A stretch of 6,033 nucleotides of DNA, from NCBI GenBank assembly GCA_002839535.1, contig PGYF01000064.1, positions 1-6,033 on the forward strand. The letters are read 5' to 3'. The stretch is from Nitrospira bacterium HGW-Nitrospira-1 (GTDB lineage: Bacteria > Nitrospirota > Thermodesulfovibrionia > Thermodesulfovibrionales > UBA6898). Below, in pieces: positions 1 through 5,942 of this stretch (positions are counted from its first letter, which is position 1; every line of letters begins with the position of its first letter). Made by a program: the position numbers and the translations under genes. A model generated the notes under the pieces. It made no database searches. It was not told the DNA's origin and saw only the letters and a program-made list of their open reading frames with translations.

Positions 1-168
1 GGAATGACGAAATCCCGTGTAAACGTTCCATTTGAATCATCTTAAGAATAGCCTTTTTCTAATATTTTTACCCACTCACATCCACGAAGACCCAATTTTA
101 ATAATGCTTACTAATACTATAGCGAACTTTTATTCCGAAAAACCTCAACTGTTCGGCTATGGAGCTAA
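1..168. other. Intergenic left end, no gene recognised
   Basis: No convincing coding region was found on either strand. The one modest plus-strand reading frame here, starting at about position 32, has no good ribosome-binding site, has unremarkable composition and runs into the palindrome at 169-255, so I do not call it. The first bases, GGAATGACGA, resemble the right end of the TGTCATTCC...GGAATGACA palindromes, one of which is seen complete at 1201-1300. A further copy may therefore be cut by the window edge, but this is only suggestive. Confidence 0.5.
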
Positions 169-255
169 ATTCCCCCTTAGAAAAGGGGGTGCAGGGGGTT
201 GTGTTGGATCTGAAAAATAAACAACCCCCTTTGTCTCCCTTTATTAAGGGGGAAT
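169..255. repeat. 87-bp imperfect palindromic element (CCCCCTTA/TAAGGGGG type)
   Basis: The left arm (169-202) and right arm (221-255) are imperfect inverted copies around an 18-nt AT-rich centre. The arms start with ATTCCCCCTTA and end with AGGGGGTTGT. Each arm also contains its own smaller inverted repeat (CCCCCTT against AAGGGGG), so the structure is nested, which is typical of small non-autonomous mobile or REP-like elements. It begins about 30 nt past the stop codon of the DUF465 gene and could act as a 3' mRNA hairpin, but no clean T-run follows, so I do not call a terminator. Mobility is inferred from structure alone; no transposase or clear target duplication is visible. Confidence 0.7.
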
Positions 256-285
256 CAAACTATAAAAGCCAAAAACTTCGCTGCA

Positions 286-510
286 TTACGGATTGGCTGG
301 TTTGAACTCCCTGATCATCTCAGCCATCACATCTTTTTTCAGCAGTTTCTGCTTCTGTAATTTTTTTCTTTCTATTTCTTCTTCGGGAGTAAGATACACT
401 TTCTTGTCTATCTCTGCCAGCAGTGTCTTTAACTTATGATGCTCATCGTTTATCTTTTTGAACTCTTCATTTTCTTGCAGCAGTTTTTCTTTTATCTCTT
501 GTTCTTTCAA
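286..510 (-). CDS. DUF465 (YdcH-like) small coiled-coil protein
   Basis: This is a 74-residue, highly charged, Lys/Glu-rich protein predicted to be almost entirely helical, with no signal peptide or membrane segment. The pattern fits DUF465 (PF04325): a first helix with ENEEFKKINDEHHKLKTLL (residues 14-32), a short turn with LTPEEE at about 40-45, then a second helix with the family-like run ERKKLQKQKLLKKDVMAEMI (47-66). Known members are short helical-hairpin proteins of unknown biochemical role, so no function is assigned. The start is TTG, chosen because a very strong AGGAGGAGG lies 5 nt upstream and no better start exists. Only 12 nt separate it from the cyclophilin stop, so the two are probably co-transcribed and translationally coupled. 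Confidence 0.82.
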   Translation of the reverse strand: MKEQEIKEKLLQENEEFKKINDEHHKLKTLLAEIDKKVYLTPEEEIERKKLQKQKLLKKDVMAEMIREFKPANP

Positions 511-515
511 AGCTT

Positions 516-524
516 CCTCCTCCT
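516..524 (-). promoter_or_regulatory. Strong Shine-Dalgarno deciding a TTG start
   Basis: AGGAGGAGG on the minus strand, 5 nt before the TTG at 510-508, fixes the start of the DUF465 gene. It overlaps the TAG stop of the cyclophilin (the string reads TAGGAGGAGG), which suggests coupled translation of the two genes. Confidence 0.75.
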
Positions 525-1008
525 ATTTTTCAGTTATTTTTACCTTCATCTCTATTCGCTCATTAGGATTATCCCTCTTATCTCTGGCTTGGCTGACGAT
601 CTTGTCCGCAGCCTCAATCCCTGAGACCACCTCGCCAAACGCCGTGTATTGTTTGTCAAGAAAGGGCGCGTCCGCAACGCAGATAAAGAATTGAGAGCCT
701 GCGCTGTCCGGGCTTGCTGATCTTGCCATCGAAAGGATGCCCCTCTTATGCGGCTTATTGTTAAACTCCGCCTTTACGGTATGTCCCGGGCCGCCCATGC
801 CATGTTTTGCTTTGTCATGGTCTTTTGAGTTGGGGTCCCCTCCCTGGATCATAAAGCCGGGGATAACGCGATGGAATGTAGTCCCGTCATAAAAACCCCT
901 TTTGGCAAGTTCGATGAAATTATTTACATGATTGGGCGCAACATCAGGGAAAAATCTCACCTCGATATTGCCGAATGTTGTCTCTAAAATCGCCTTCGTC
1001 TCTGCCAT
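523..1008 (-). CDS. Cyclophilin-type peptidyl-prolyl cis-trans isomerase (PpiB-like)
   Basis: This 161-residue single-domain cyclophilin catalyses cis-trans isomerisation of Xaa-Pro bonds and assists folding. The core motif FHRVIPGFMIQGGD is at residues 45-58 and holds the catalytic Arg47 (equivalent to human CypA Arg55), with Phe52, Met53 and Gln55. The second half of the active site is SMAR (93-96) and GSQFFI (104-109). Human Trp121 is replaced by Phe116 and His126 by Tyr121, as in many bacterial enzymes, where weak cyclosporin binding is usual. From the ATG at 1008 there is no signal peptide, so the product would be cytoplasmic. An AAGGAGA lies 10 nt upstream, a rather long spacing. Just upstream and in the same frame is a signal-peptide-like segment cut off by one TAA (1063-1116), so an exported ancestral form is possible. 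DUF465 follows 12 nt downstream. Confidence 0.93.
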   Translation of the reverse strand: MAETKAILETTFGNIEVRFFPDVAPNHVNNFIELAKRGFYDGTTFHRVIPGFMIQGGDPNSKDHDKAKHGMGGPGHTVKAEFNNKPHKRGILSMARSASPDSAGSQFFICVADAPFLDKQYTAFGEVVSGIEAADKIVSQARDKRDNPNERIEMKVKITEK

Positions 1009-1062
1009 CTTTTTTATCTCTCCTTCAGTAAATTTTTTTTCTTTTATTTCATCTGATACATT

Positions 1063-1116
1063 TTAAATAAAAAATCCCATACACAGAACTGCAAAAAAGA
1101 AACGCATTAACCTCAT
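1063..1116 (-). other. 17-codon signal-peptide-like ORF in frame with the cyclophilin
   Basis: An ATG at 1116-1114 is preceded by AAAGGAGG with 9-nt spacing (1126-1133), a better ribosome-binding site than that of the cyclophilin itself. It encodes MRLMRFFFAVLCMGFFI and then TAA (1065-1063). Two arginines followed by a 12-residue hydrophobic stretch look like the n- and h-regions of a Sec signal peptide. There is no lipobox, because Cys12 is preceded by Leu. After the TAA the same frame stays open for 18 charged codons and joins the cyclophilin ATG exactly (1116 minus 1008 is 36 codons). It may be a signal peptide lost through one nonsense mutation, a translated leader peptide, or chance; a sequencing error at the TAA is also possible. 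Confidence 0.45.
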
Positions 1117-1200
1117 AAAACGTTTCCTCCTTTAAGAGTAATAAAACTTGTCAGGCCATAACTATATTGTGTATGTGTATAAACTATAACTTTTACTATC
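1117..1200. other. AT-rich upstream region of the cyclophilin transcript
   Basis: This AT-rich spacer precedes the leader-like ORF and probably contains the promoter for the cyclophilin/DUF465 pair. On the minus strand a TATAGT can be read near 1160-1170, with only a poor -35 match (TTATAG, 17 nt upstream), so no promoter is formally called. Together with the palindrome at 1201-1300 and the 45 nt beyond it, no conventional gene is seen between the hemG stop and the leader ORF. Confidence 0.35.
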
Positions 1201-1300
1201 TGTCATTCCCCGACTTGATCGGGGAATCCAGTCTTTTCAATAGGTTCTGGATTGGGAGCCTGCCCCGCACTTGATGCGGGGGTCAAGCCAGACAATGACA
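1201..1300. repeat. 100-bp MITE-like palindromic element with TGTCATT termini
   Basis: The terminal inverted repeats are TGTCATT (1201-1207) and AATGACA (1294-1300). Inside are two strong hairpins, CCCCGA-CTTGA-TCGGGG (1208-1224) and CCCCGCA-CTTGA-TGCGGGG (1263-1281), which share the same loop CTTGA. Between them an inner pair, AATCCAG (1225-1231) and CTGGATT (1247-1253), faces each other. This is the layout of a widespread dispersed palindrome in environmental bacterial genomes, with consensus ends TGTCATTCC...GGAATGACA. It begins 45 nt past the hemG stop and could shield or terminate the haem transcript, although no U-run follows the stems. No target-site duplication could be recognised. 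Confidence 0.8.
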
Positions 1301-1345
1301 AAATATGACTTTATCCACAGACACTATTTAATATTACCTGTTTCT

Positions 1346-2713
1346 TCAGGATTCCTCAATAATCTTTTCTGCAAGCCTGAACGAATTTTCGATACAATCA
1401 TTGACTCCGATCCCCTTGTAGGCATTACCGGTCAGGTAAAGGTTCTTATGTTTCTGAAGTATCGTATCGATATTTCTCAAGCGCTCAAGATGGCCGACCG
1501 TATACTGCGGGATAGCCATCTCATGTTTATAGACTCTCACAAAATCCGGGTCTGACCTGATATCCATAATGGCTGCCAGTTCCCCTTTCACCAGGTCAAC
1601 GAGCTTTGTATCATTTTCCCTGGCAAGGTCGGAATAACGTGCTCCTCCAACCATACTCCTCAGCAGTACATATCCTTCGGGCGCCCGGTTTGGAAAGATG
1701 CTGGAATCATAAAGAGTTCCAAGTATGTTCCTCTTCTCCCTTGAGGGTATTAAAAACCCGAACGCATCAACCGGTGTTTTTATCTTTTCTTTCCGGTAAC
1801 CCAAACATACCAAAGAAAGAGAGGGATAGGGAATTTCCGCAACAAGATTCGACAGCCGCCTGTCCATGTTTTTTACCATCTCAGATACAGCATAGGCCGG
1901 AGCAGCCGATACCACAATATCCGTCTCAATACTCGAACCATCAGGGAAAAACAGGACATAGCCACTCCCTTTTCTGTCAATCCCCTGCACCTTACTTCCG
2001 AGCCGTATCCTTTCTCCAAGAAAGTTCCTGAGTGCGCTTACCAGTTCCCCCATACCGTTATAAAAAGAGGTGAGTGTTCCGCCGGGACCAGCTCCAACCT
2101 TCTCGCTGCTCCCCTGTTTCTTTCTTTCCCTCTGCAAACGCAGCATGCCTTTTATCAGCCCGCCATAGCGCGCTTCGAGGTCATAGACCTTGGGAAAGCA
2201 GGCCCTGAGGCTTAATGTTTCAGGATTGCCTGCATAGATCCCTGAGGCCATTGGGTCTATGAGCTTCTCATAGGCCTCTTTGCCGAGCCGTCTCCGTGCA
2301 AATGCTGCAAGGGTTTCCTCATCCTTCACATTTCCCGGGATGACCAGTTCCGCCATTATCCTGAGCTTTCCAGACAGACTCATCAGGCTCGAGGCAAGAA
2401 ATGCCGGAGGAGCTTCAGGGAGTCTGTGGAGCCTGTTGTCGGAATAAATAAATCTTTTTCTCGACGCATCGTTGCTCCGTAACGGCTCAAGAGAGACCTT
2501 TTTGGACAGTTCAAGTGTCCTGGGCTTATTGTCCAGAAACCCATTTACCCCGGCCTCGCATAAAAACCCTTCGGCCTTTTCAGTCCAGATCTTGCCTCCC
2601 AGTCTTTTTTCCGATTCAAAAATAATAATGTCCAGATCAGGGTCTTTCTCAAGCAAAAAGTACGCTAAAGACAACCCTGATATCCCACCGCCGATTATTG
2701 CTATTGCACCCAT
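1346..2713 (-). CDS. hemG: HemG/HemY-type FAD-dependent porphyrinogen oxidase
   Basis: This 455-residue flavoprotein belongs to the HemY/CgoX family and removes six electrons from protoporphyrinogen IX or coproporphyrinogen III to give the aromatic porphyrin. The FAD-binding Rossmann motif IIGGGISGLSLAYFL is at residues 6-20, followed by an acidic residue at the end of strand 2 (FESEKRLGGKI, 32-42). The middle has DPMASGIYAGNPETLSLRACFP (split here as 153-163 and 164-174), a family hallmark. The C-terminal FAD-contact motif LTGNAYKGIGVNDCIENS is at 427-444. Length and ends match the family. Its start lies 13 nt inside hemH behind a strong AAGGAGG, so translation is coupled. Sequence alone does not tell which substrate is used; with an AhbD-like protein in the operon, coproporphyrinogen III is attractive. 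This type normally uses oxygen, though other electron acceptors are conceivable in anaerobes. Confidence 0.95.
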   Translation of the reverse strand: MGAIAIIGGGISGLSLAYFLLEKDPDLDIIIFESEKRLGGKIWTEKAEGFLCEAGVNGFLDNKPRTLELSKKVSLEPLRSNDASRKRFIYSDNRLHRLPEAPPAFLASSLMSLSGKLRIMAELVIPGNVKDEETLAAFARRRLGKEAYEKLIDPMASGIYAGNPETLSLRACFPKVYDLEARYGGLIKGMLRLQRERKKQGSSEKVGAGPGGTLTSFYNGMGELVSALRNFLGERIRLGSKVQGIDRKGSGYVLFFPDGSSIETDIVVSAAPAYAVSEMVKNMDRRLSNLVAEIPYPSLSLVCLGYRKEKIKTPVDAFGFLIPSREKRNILGTLYDSSIFPNRAPEGYVLLRSMVGGARYSDLARENDTKLVDLVKGELAAIMDIRSDPDFVRVYKHEMAIPQYTVGHLERLRNIDTILQKHKNLYLTGNAYKGIGVNDCIENSFRLAEKIIEES

Positions 2714-3765
2714 CCTGCCTCCTTCATACCCTTAAGAACAATGTCCTCGAGGGCCGAGATAAAAAGCGGCGCTGTGTTCAGCGATTTCACCCTTTCTAAT
2801 CTCATACCCAGTTTCTCAGCCATCCCTTTATACAATATATCAATTTCATACAGGGTTTCAATATGATCGGAGACAAAGCTTATCGGCGCTACAAGAAGAT
2901 TCTTTATCCCCTTTGCAGCCAGGGCCTCTATCATCCTGTCTGTTGAGGGACCAAGCCATTTCACGGGGCCGCTTTTAGATTGGTATGAGAGCGACCATCT
3001 TATATCGAGTTTTTTTACGATCTCATTGATCGTACCCTTTATCTGATCCACATAAGGGTCTCCCTCTTCGATAAATTTAACCGGAAGGCTATGGGCGCTG
3101 AAAAGCACGTGAACTTCGGGCGGTGAAGAGTGAGGAGTGAGGAGTGAGGAGTTAAAGACCCTGATACCTTTCTTAATCTCATCCACGAGTGCATCTATGT
3201 ATAACTGATTGTCATACCATGATTGAATACTGAATATCTCCATCGGATATTTCGAGATGACTTCACCTAATTTTGCAAGCGTTGAACCGGTAGTAGCAAC
3301 GGAATACTGAGGATAAAGGCTGAGGACAATAAGCCTCTTGACGCCGTCTCTATAGATTTCATGGATCACGTCTTCTATTAAAGGATGCCAGTAGCGCATG
3401 GCAGCATAAACCTTAAAGGTGACGGGTGATGGGTGATGGGTGATGGGTGACAGGGCATTTTCTCCTGACTCCTGACCCCTGACCCCTGACTTATTTAGGA
3501 CCTCCTCAAGCGCCTTTGCCTGAGCAAAGGTTATATCGCAAATCGGAGATTTTCCCCCTATCAGGCCATAGGCTTCCCTGGTCTTTTTTCCTCTGAGGGA
3601 TGAGATAAGATATGCGATAGGCCTTTGCAGAAAAGAAGGGCCGAGCCTGATAATCTCTCTGTCCGAAAAAAGGTTAAAGAGAAAAGGCTTCACTGCGCCC
3701 AAGGAATCAGGACCCCCGAGATTCAGCAGTAACACACCGGTTGTTTTGTCTGCCTTATTTTCCAA
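2701..3765 (-). CDS. hemH: Ferrochelatase HemH with in-frame repeat insertions
   Basis: This 354-residue ferrochelatase inserts Fe2+ into protoporphyrin IX or coproporphyrin III. The N-terminus VLLLNLGGPDSLGAVKPF (11-28) is typical. The ferrochelatase signature LFSAHSLPVKFIEEGDPY (221-238) carries the metal-handling His225. The partner Glu303 is in SFVSDHIETLYEID (296-309), and QSKSGPVKWLGPSTD is at 262-276. No C-terminal [2Fe-2S] cysteine cluster is present. The start is TTG at 3765, 2 nt after the hemE stop, and is chosen because the family N-terminus follows at once; its ribosome-binding site is weak, suggesting coupling to hemE. The protein seems about 30 residues longer than usual. The extra length coincides with residues 92-117 and 205-214, which are encoded by 7-bp tandem repeats yet keep the frame open. 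Both precede conserved strands (FKVYAAMRYWHP, VHVLFSAHSLP), so they probably form surface loops and the enzyme is likely active. Confidence 0.95.
   Translation of the reverse strand: MENKADKTTGVLLLNLGGPDSLGAVKPFLFNLFSDREIIRLGPSFLQRPIAYLISSLRGKKTREAYGLIGGKSPICDITFAQAKALEEVLNKSGVRGQESGENALSPITHHPSPVTFKVYAAMRYWHPLIEDVIHEIYRDGVKRLIVLSLYPQYSVATTGSTLAKLGEVISKYPMEIFSIQSWYDNQLYIDALVDEIKKGIRVFNSSLLTPHSSPPEVHVLFSAHSLPVKFIEEGDPYVDQIKGTINEIVKKLDIRWSLSYQSKSGPVKWLGPSTDRMIEALAAKGIKNLLVAPISFVSDHIETLYEIDILYKGMAEKLGMRLERVKSLNTAPLFISALEDIVLKGMKEAGWVQ
2718..2724 (-). promoter_or_regulatory. hemG Shine-Dalgarno inside the hemH 3' end
   Basis: AAGGAGG on the minus strand, 4 nt before the hemG ATG (2713-2711), lies within the last codons of hemH. 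It supports this start and indicates translational coupling across the 13-nt hemH/hemG overlap. Confidence 0.75.
3125..3152. repeat. 7-bp tandem array (GAGGAGT x4) inside hemH
   Basis: On the plus strand there are four units: GAAGAGT followed by three identical GAGGAGT copies. On the coding strand the array is read as residues 205-214 of HemH (NSSLLTPHSS), just before the strand leading to the active-site His225. It lies in a position where the family normally has a variable loop. Confidence 0.85.
3417..3451. repeat. 7-bp tandem array (GGGTGAT x5) inside hemH
   Basis: On the plus strand there are five units: AGGTGAC, three identical GGGTGAT, then GGGTGAC. It is translated on the coding strand as residues 105-117 of HemH (LSPITHHPSPVTF), immediately before the conserved KVYAAMRYWHP. 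Confidence 0.88.
3463..3490. repeat. 7-bp tandem array (YCCTGAC x4) inside hemH
   Basis: On the plus strand there are two TCCTGAC and two CCCTGAC units. It is translated on the coding strand as residues 92-101 of HemH (KSGVRGQESG). It is separated from the GGGTGAT array by only 11 nt, so the two form one compound insertion of about 74 bp. Confidence 0.88.
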
Positions 3766-3767
3766 AG

Positions 3768-4796
3768 TCAGTTCCGGCCGTATTTATGCACTGCCTCCAC
3801 CATAGCAATCGCGCTTTCAACAGGCGTCTCGGGCAAGATGCCATGTCCGAGGTTAAAGATATGGCCGTGGGCGGTGTGTGCCTTGCCCAGAATTTCCTGC
3901 ACCCTCTCTTCTATATATTCCTTTGTGCCGAAGAGCACACAGGGGTCGAGATTACCCTGGATTACGACCTTTTTACCGAGCCTTTTCACCGCATGCGCCA
4001 TATCAACTCTCCAGTCTATGCCGATAACGTCTGCGCCTGACTTCTTCACGATCTCAAGCAGCCCCGGACAATCATTTGCAAAATAGATAACAGGGACATC
4101 CAGCTTCTTGAGGGCCTTGATCGCTGTTTTCACATGAGGGAAGATCACCTTTTCATAATCATATGGGGCAAGTATGCCTGCCCATGAATCAAATATCTGG
4201 ACAACCTGTGCGCCGGCCCTGATCTGGGCCGAGAGATACCCGATGACTGTTGCGGTGATCTTTTCGAGAAGGGCATTGAAAAGTCCCGGATTCTGGTACA
4301 TCATCCTTTTTGTATGGCTGAAATTCCTGGAGCTCCCGCCTTCTATAATATAGGTAGCAAGGGTAAATGGCGCGCCGGAGAAGCCGATGAGCGGGACCTT
4401 GTCTGCAAGCTCACGTCTGAGGATCTTTATTGTTTCAAGCACAAAGGGCATACTGTCTTCAGTGTCAGGGATGACGAGCTTATCAACCGCAGCCTTGGTC
4501 CTTGCCGGCTCACCGAGTATCGGGCCTTTTTTATCTGAGAACTCAAGGTGCATTCCCATGGCCTCGACAGCAATGAGGATGTCGGAAAATAGTATCGCAG
4601 CATCAACCCCGAGGATATCTACAGGCTGCAGCGTCACCTTGGCCGCAAGTTCAGGCGTTTTGCAGAGCGTCAAAAAATCCACCCTGGAACGGACCTCCTG
4701 ATATTCCTTCATATACCTGCCTGCCTGACGCATAATCCAGACAGGGGTATAATCAACTTTTTCTCCACGGCATGCCTTTAAAAACGTATCATTCAT
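3768..4796 (-). CDS. hemE: Uroporphyrinogen III decarboxylase HemE
   Basis: This 342-residue cytoplasmic, cofactor-free enzyme removes four carboxyl groups from uroporphyrinogen III to give coproporphyrinogen III. Signature 1, [11 protein letters not shown] (18-28), supplies Arg23 and Arg27 for substrate binding. Asp72 in FSDIL is the pyrrole-binding aspartate (human Asp86). Signature 2, [16 protein letters not shown] (138-153), contains Tyr149 (human Tyr164). NLGHGI (315-320) carries His318 (human His339). Length matches the family. I chose the ATG at 4796 over an upstream in-frame ATG at 4889 because the protein aligns from [12 protein letters not shown] and an AAGGTGA sits 4 nt upstream; the longer form would overlap the upstream gene by 97 nt. 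The start shares ATGA with the upstream stop, and hemH begins 2 nt downstream. Confidence 0.97.
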   Translation of the reverse strand: MNDTFLKACRGEKVDYTPVWIMRQAGRYMKEYQEVRSRVDFLTLCKTPELAAKVTLQPVDILGVDAAILFSDILIAVEAMGMHLEFSDKKGPILGEPARTKAAVDKLVIPDTEDSMPFVLETIKILRRELADKVPLIGFSGAPFTLATYIIEGGSSRNFSHTKRMMYQNPGLFNALLEKITATVIGYLSAQIRAGAQVVQIFDSWAGILAPYDYEKVIFPHVKTAIKALKKLDVPVIYFANDCPGLLEIVKKSGADVIGIDWRVDMAHAVKRLGKKVVIQGNLDPCVLFGTKEYIEERVQEILGKAHTAHGHIFNLGHGILPETPVESAIAMVEAVHKYGRN

Positions 4797-5863
4797 GTCT
4801 TCACCTTTCCTGATTTCTTTGGGATATAACTGCAAAACGGTTCTTCTTCCATATAATCGCCGTGCATTGAGTATGCCCTTGCCCTGCACCCGCCGCAGAC
4901 ATTCACATACTCACAGCAGCCGCACTTGCCCTTGTAACTCTTGAAGTCCCTCAAATCCTTAAACAGCTCGGAATTCTCCCATATGTCCTTAAAAGACTGC
5001 TGCCTCACATTCCCCGCAAACCTGGGGAAATAACTGCAGGGCTGGACATTGCCGTCAACATCTATAAGACATATCAGCTGGCCGGCAAGGCAGCCCTTTG
5101 ATCCGCCGGTCGAGAATTTCAGAGTACGCTTTCTGAAGGTCTCCCCTTCAGCCTTCGATCGCTGCAAAACAACACGATAATAGTGGGGCGCGCAGGTCGG
5201 CCTCACCAGCATAAGGTCCTCTTCCTTTTCCATATCATAATGCCAGTCAAGGATCTTGTCGTAGTCCTCTTTTGAGATCAGCTCCTTCATTATCTCTTCG
5301 CCCCTGCCTGTCGGCACGATCATGAACATATACCACGCAACAGCGCCGAGCTCCTTCGCAAGTTTGTATATCCTGGGAATCTCTTCCTGATTTCTCTTTG
5401 TGAAGGATGAATTAATAATAAATTCTATCCCGTATTTTTTAAAGAGTTTTGCAGCGTTTATCGTGCCGTCAAATGCGCCCTTTTGGTTTCTGAAGTCATC
5501 ATGGACCAGGGCGTTTGAGCCGTCAAGGCTGAGAGAGACAATCCTGATCCCGGAAGATTTTATGTTTTCACATATCTCATCGTTAACAAGGGTGCCGTTC
5601 GTTGCAAGACACATCCGCAACCCTTTTTCGTTGCCGTATTTGGCGATCTCGAAGACATCTTTCCTGATAAGCGGCTCGCCGCCTGAAAGAACAACAACAG
5701 GAGTTGCATACCTTACGATATCATCAATGACCCTGAAGGCCTCTTCAAGGGGAAAATCCGGGTGCCCCTTGGCCTCAAGCTCCGAGGAAGAACGGCAGTG
5801 AACACACCGTAGATTGCACCTCCGCGTTATTTCCCAGGCGATCCATTTGGGCGCAAATTCCAC
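4793..5863 (-). CDS. ahbD: AhbD-like radical SAM/SPASM haem synthase
   Basis: This 356-residue radical SAM protein has CNLRCVHC at 16-23 (CxxxCxxC, the SAM-binding [4Fe-4S] cluster), GGEP at 61-64 (SAM contact), and SLDG at 112-115. A C-terminal SPASM-type domain has cysteines at 258 and 276, the run [13 protein letters not shown] (314-326) and Cys344, enough for auxiliary Fe-S binding; Cys224 (in RPTCAPHYY), Cys265 and Cys316 are additional. The N-terminus ([16 protein letters not shown]) and overall layout resemble AhbD, which oxidatively decarboxylates two propionates of Fe-coproporphyrin III to the vinyl groups of haem b. It lacks the longer N-terminal extension I associate with AhbC/NirJ. 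The start is GTG at 5863, supported by GGGAGG 5 nt upstream. It heads the haem operon and overlaps hemE by 4 nt. Family and context support AhbD, but a different SPASM enzyme cannot be excluded by eye. Confidence 0.8.
   Translation of the reverse strand: MEFAPKWIAWEITRRCNLRCVHCRSSSELEAKGHPDFPLEEAFRVIDDIVRYATPVVVLSGGEPLIRKDVFEIAKYGNEKGLRMCLATNGTLVNDEICENIKSSGIRIVSLSLDGSNALVHDDFRNQKGAFDGTINAAKLFKKYGIEFIINSSFTKRNQEEIPRIYKLAKELGAVAWYMFMIVPTGRGEEIMKELISKEDYDKILDWHYDMEKEEDLMLVRPTCAPHYYRVVLQRSKAEGETFRKRTLKFSTGGSKGCLAGQLICLIDVDGNVQPCSYFPRFAGNVRQQSFKDIWENSELFKDLRDFKSYKGKCGCCEYVNVCGGCRARAYSMHGDYMEEEPFCSYIPKKSGKVKT
4801..4807 (-). promoter_or_regulatory. Shine-Dalgarno fixing the hemE start
   Basis: AAGGTGA on the minus strand, 4 nt before the ATG at 4796-4794, lies within the last codons of the upstream radical SAM gene. 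It decides for the 342-residue HemE and implies coupled translation at the ATGA junction. Confidence 0.65.
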
Positions 5864-5868
5864 AGCTG

Positions 5869-5874
5869 CCTCCC
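5869..5874 (-). promoter_or_regulatory. Shine-Dalgarno supporting a GTG start
   Basis: GGGAGG on the minus strand, 5 nt before the GTG at 5863-5861, supports that codon as the start of the ahbD-like gene. No ATG in frame nearby gives a complete N-terminus before the first cluster cysteine. Confidence 0.65.
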
Positions 5875-5904
5875 TCGCAATTCTCTCATAATGTAATGTC
5901 TGTC

Positions 5905-5933
5905 ATTATACCCTTACGCCTGCTAATTTTCCA
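5905..5933 (-). promoter_or_regulatory. Sigma70-type promoter of the haem operon
   Basis: A perfect -10 box TATAAT (5910-5905) lies 17 nt from a -35-like TGGAAA (5933-5928, four of six matches to TTGACA). Transcription would begin near 5898, giving a 5' leader of about 35 nt that includes the ribosome-binding site. The position fits a single promoter for the four-gene haem operon. The imperfect -35 and the direct repeats just upstream suggest help from an activator, which is inference. Confidence 0.65.
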
Positions 5934-5942
5934 TCAAACGAA

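Noticed and set aside
169..255. Intrinsic terminator for the cyclophilin/DUF465 transcript
   Set aside because: Stems are present, but no clean run of T follows on the minus strand, and the size and nesting fit a dispersed repeat better.
1606..2031. 141-codon open frame on the plus strand
   Set aside because: It is antisense to hemG, rich in Ser/Pro/Gln with no recognisable domain or ribosome-binding site, and is a shadow of the real gene.
3417..3490. CRISPR-like array in hemH
   Set aside because: The units are only 7 bp, directly adjoining with no spacers, and are translated in frame; they are microsatellite-like tandem repeats.
3417..3490. hemH as a frameshifted pseudogene
   Set aside because: The frame is open throughout, and all catalytic motifs, including His225 and Glu303, follow the repeats in the correct frame.
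3768..4889. Longer HemE form starting at an upstream in-frame ATG (4889)
   Set aside because: It adds 31 residues not matching the family, would overlap the ahbD-like gene by 97 nt, and the ATG at 4796 has both a ribosome-binding site and the usual N-terminus.
5400..5801. 133-codon open frame on the plus strand
   Set aside because: It lies entirely opposite the conserved radical SAM core and has no family resemblance; it is a shadow frame.
5864..5898. Riboswitch in the leader of the haem operon
   Set aside because: The predicted leader is only about 35 nt, too short for a known riboswitch, and no conserved aptamer elements were seen.
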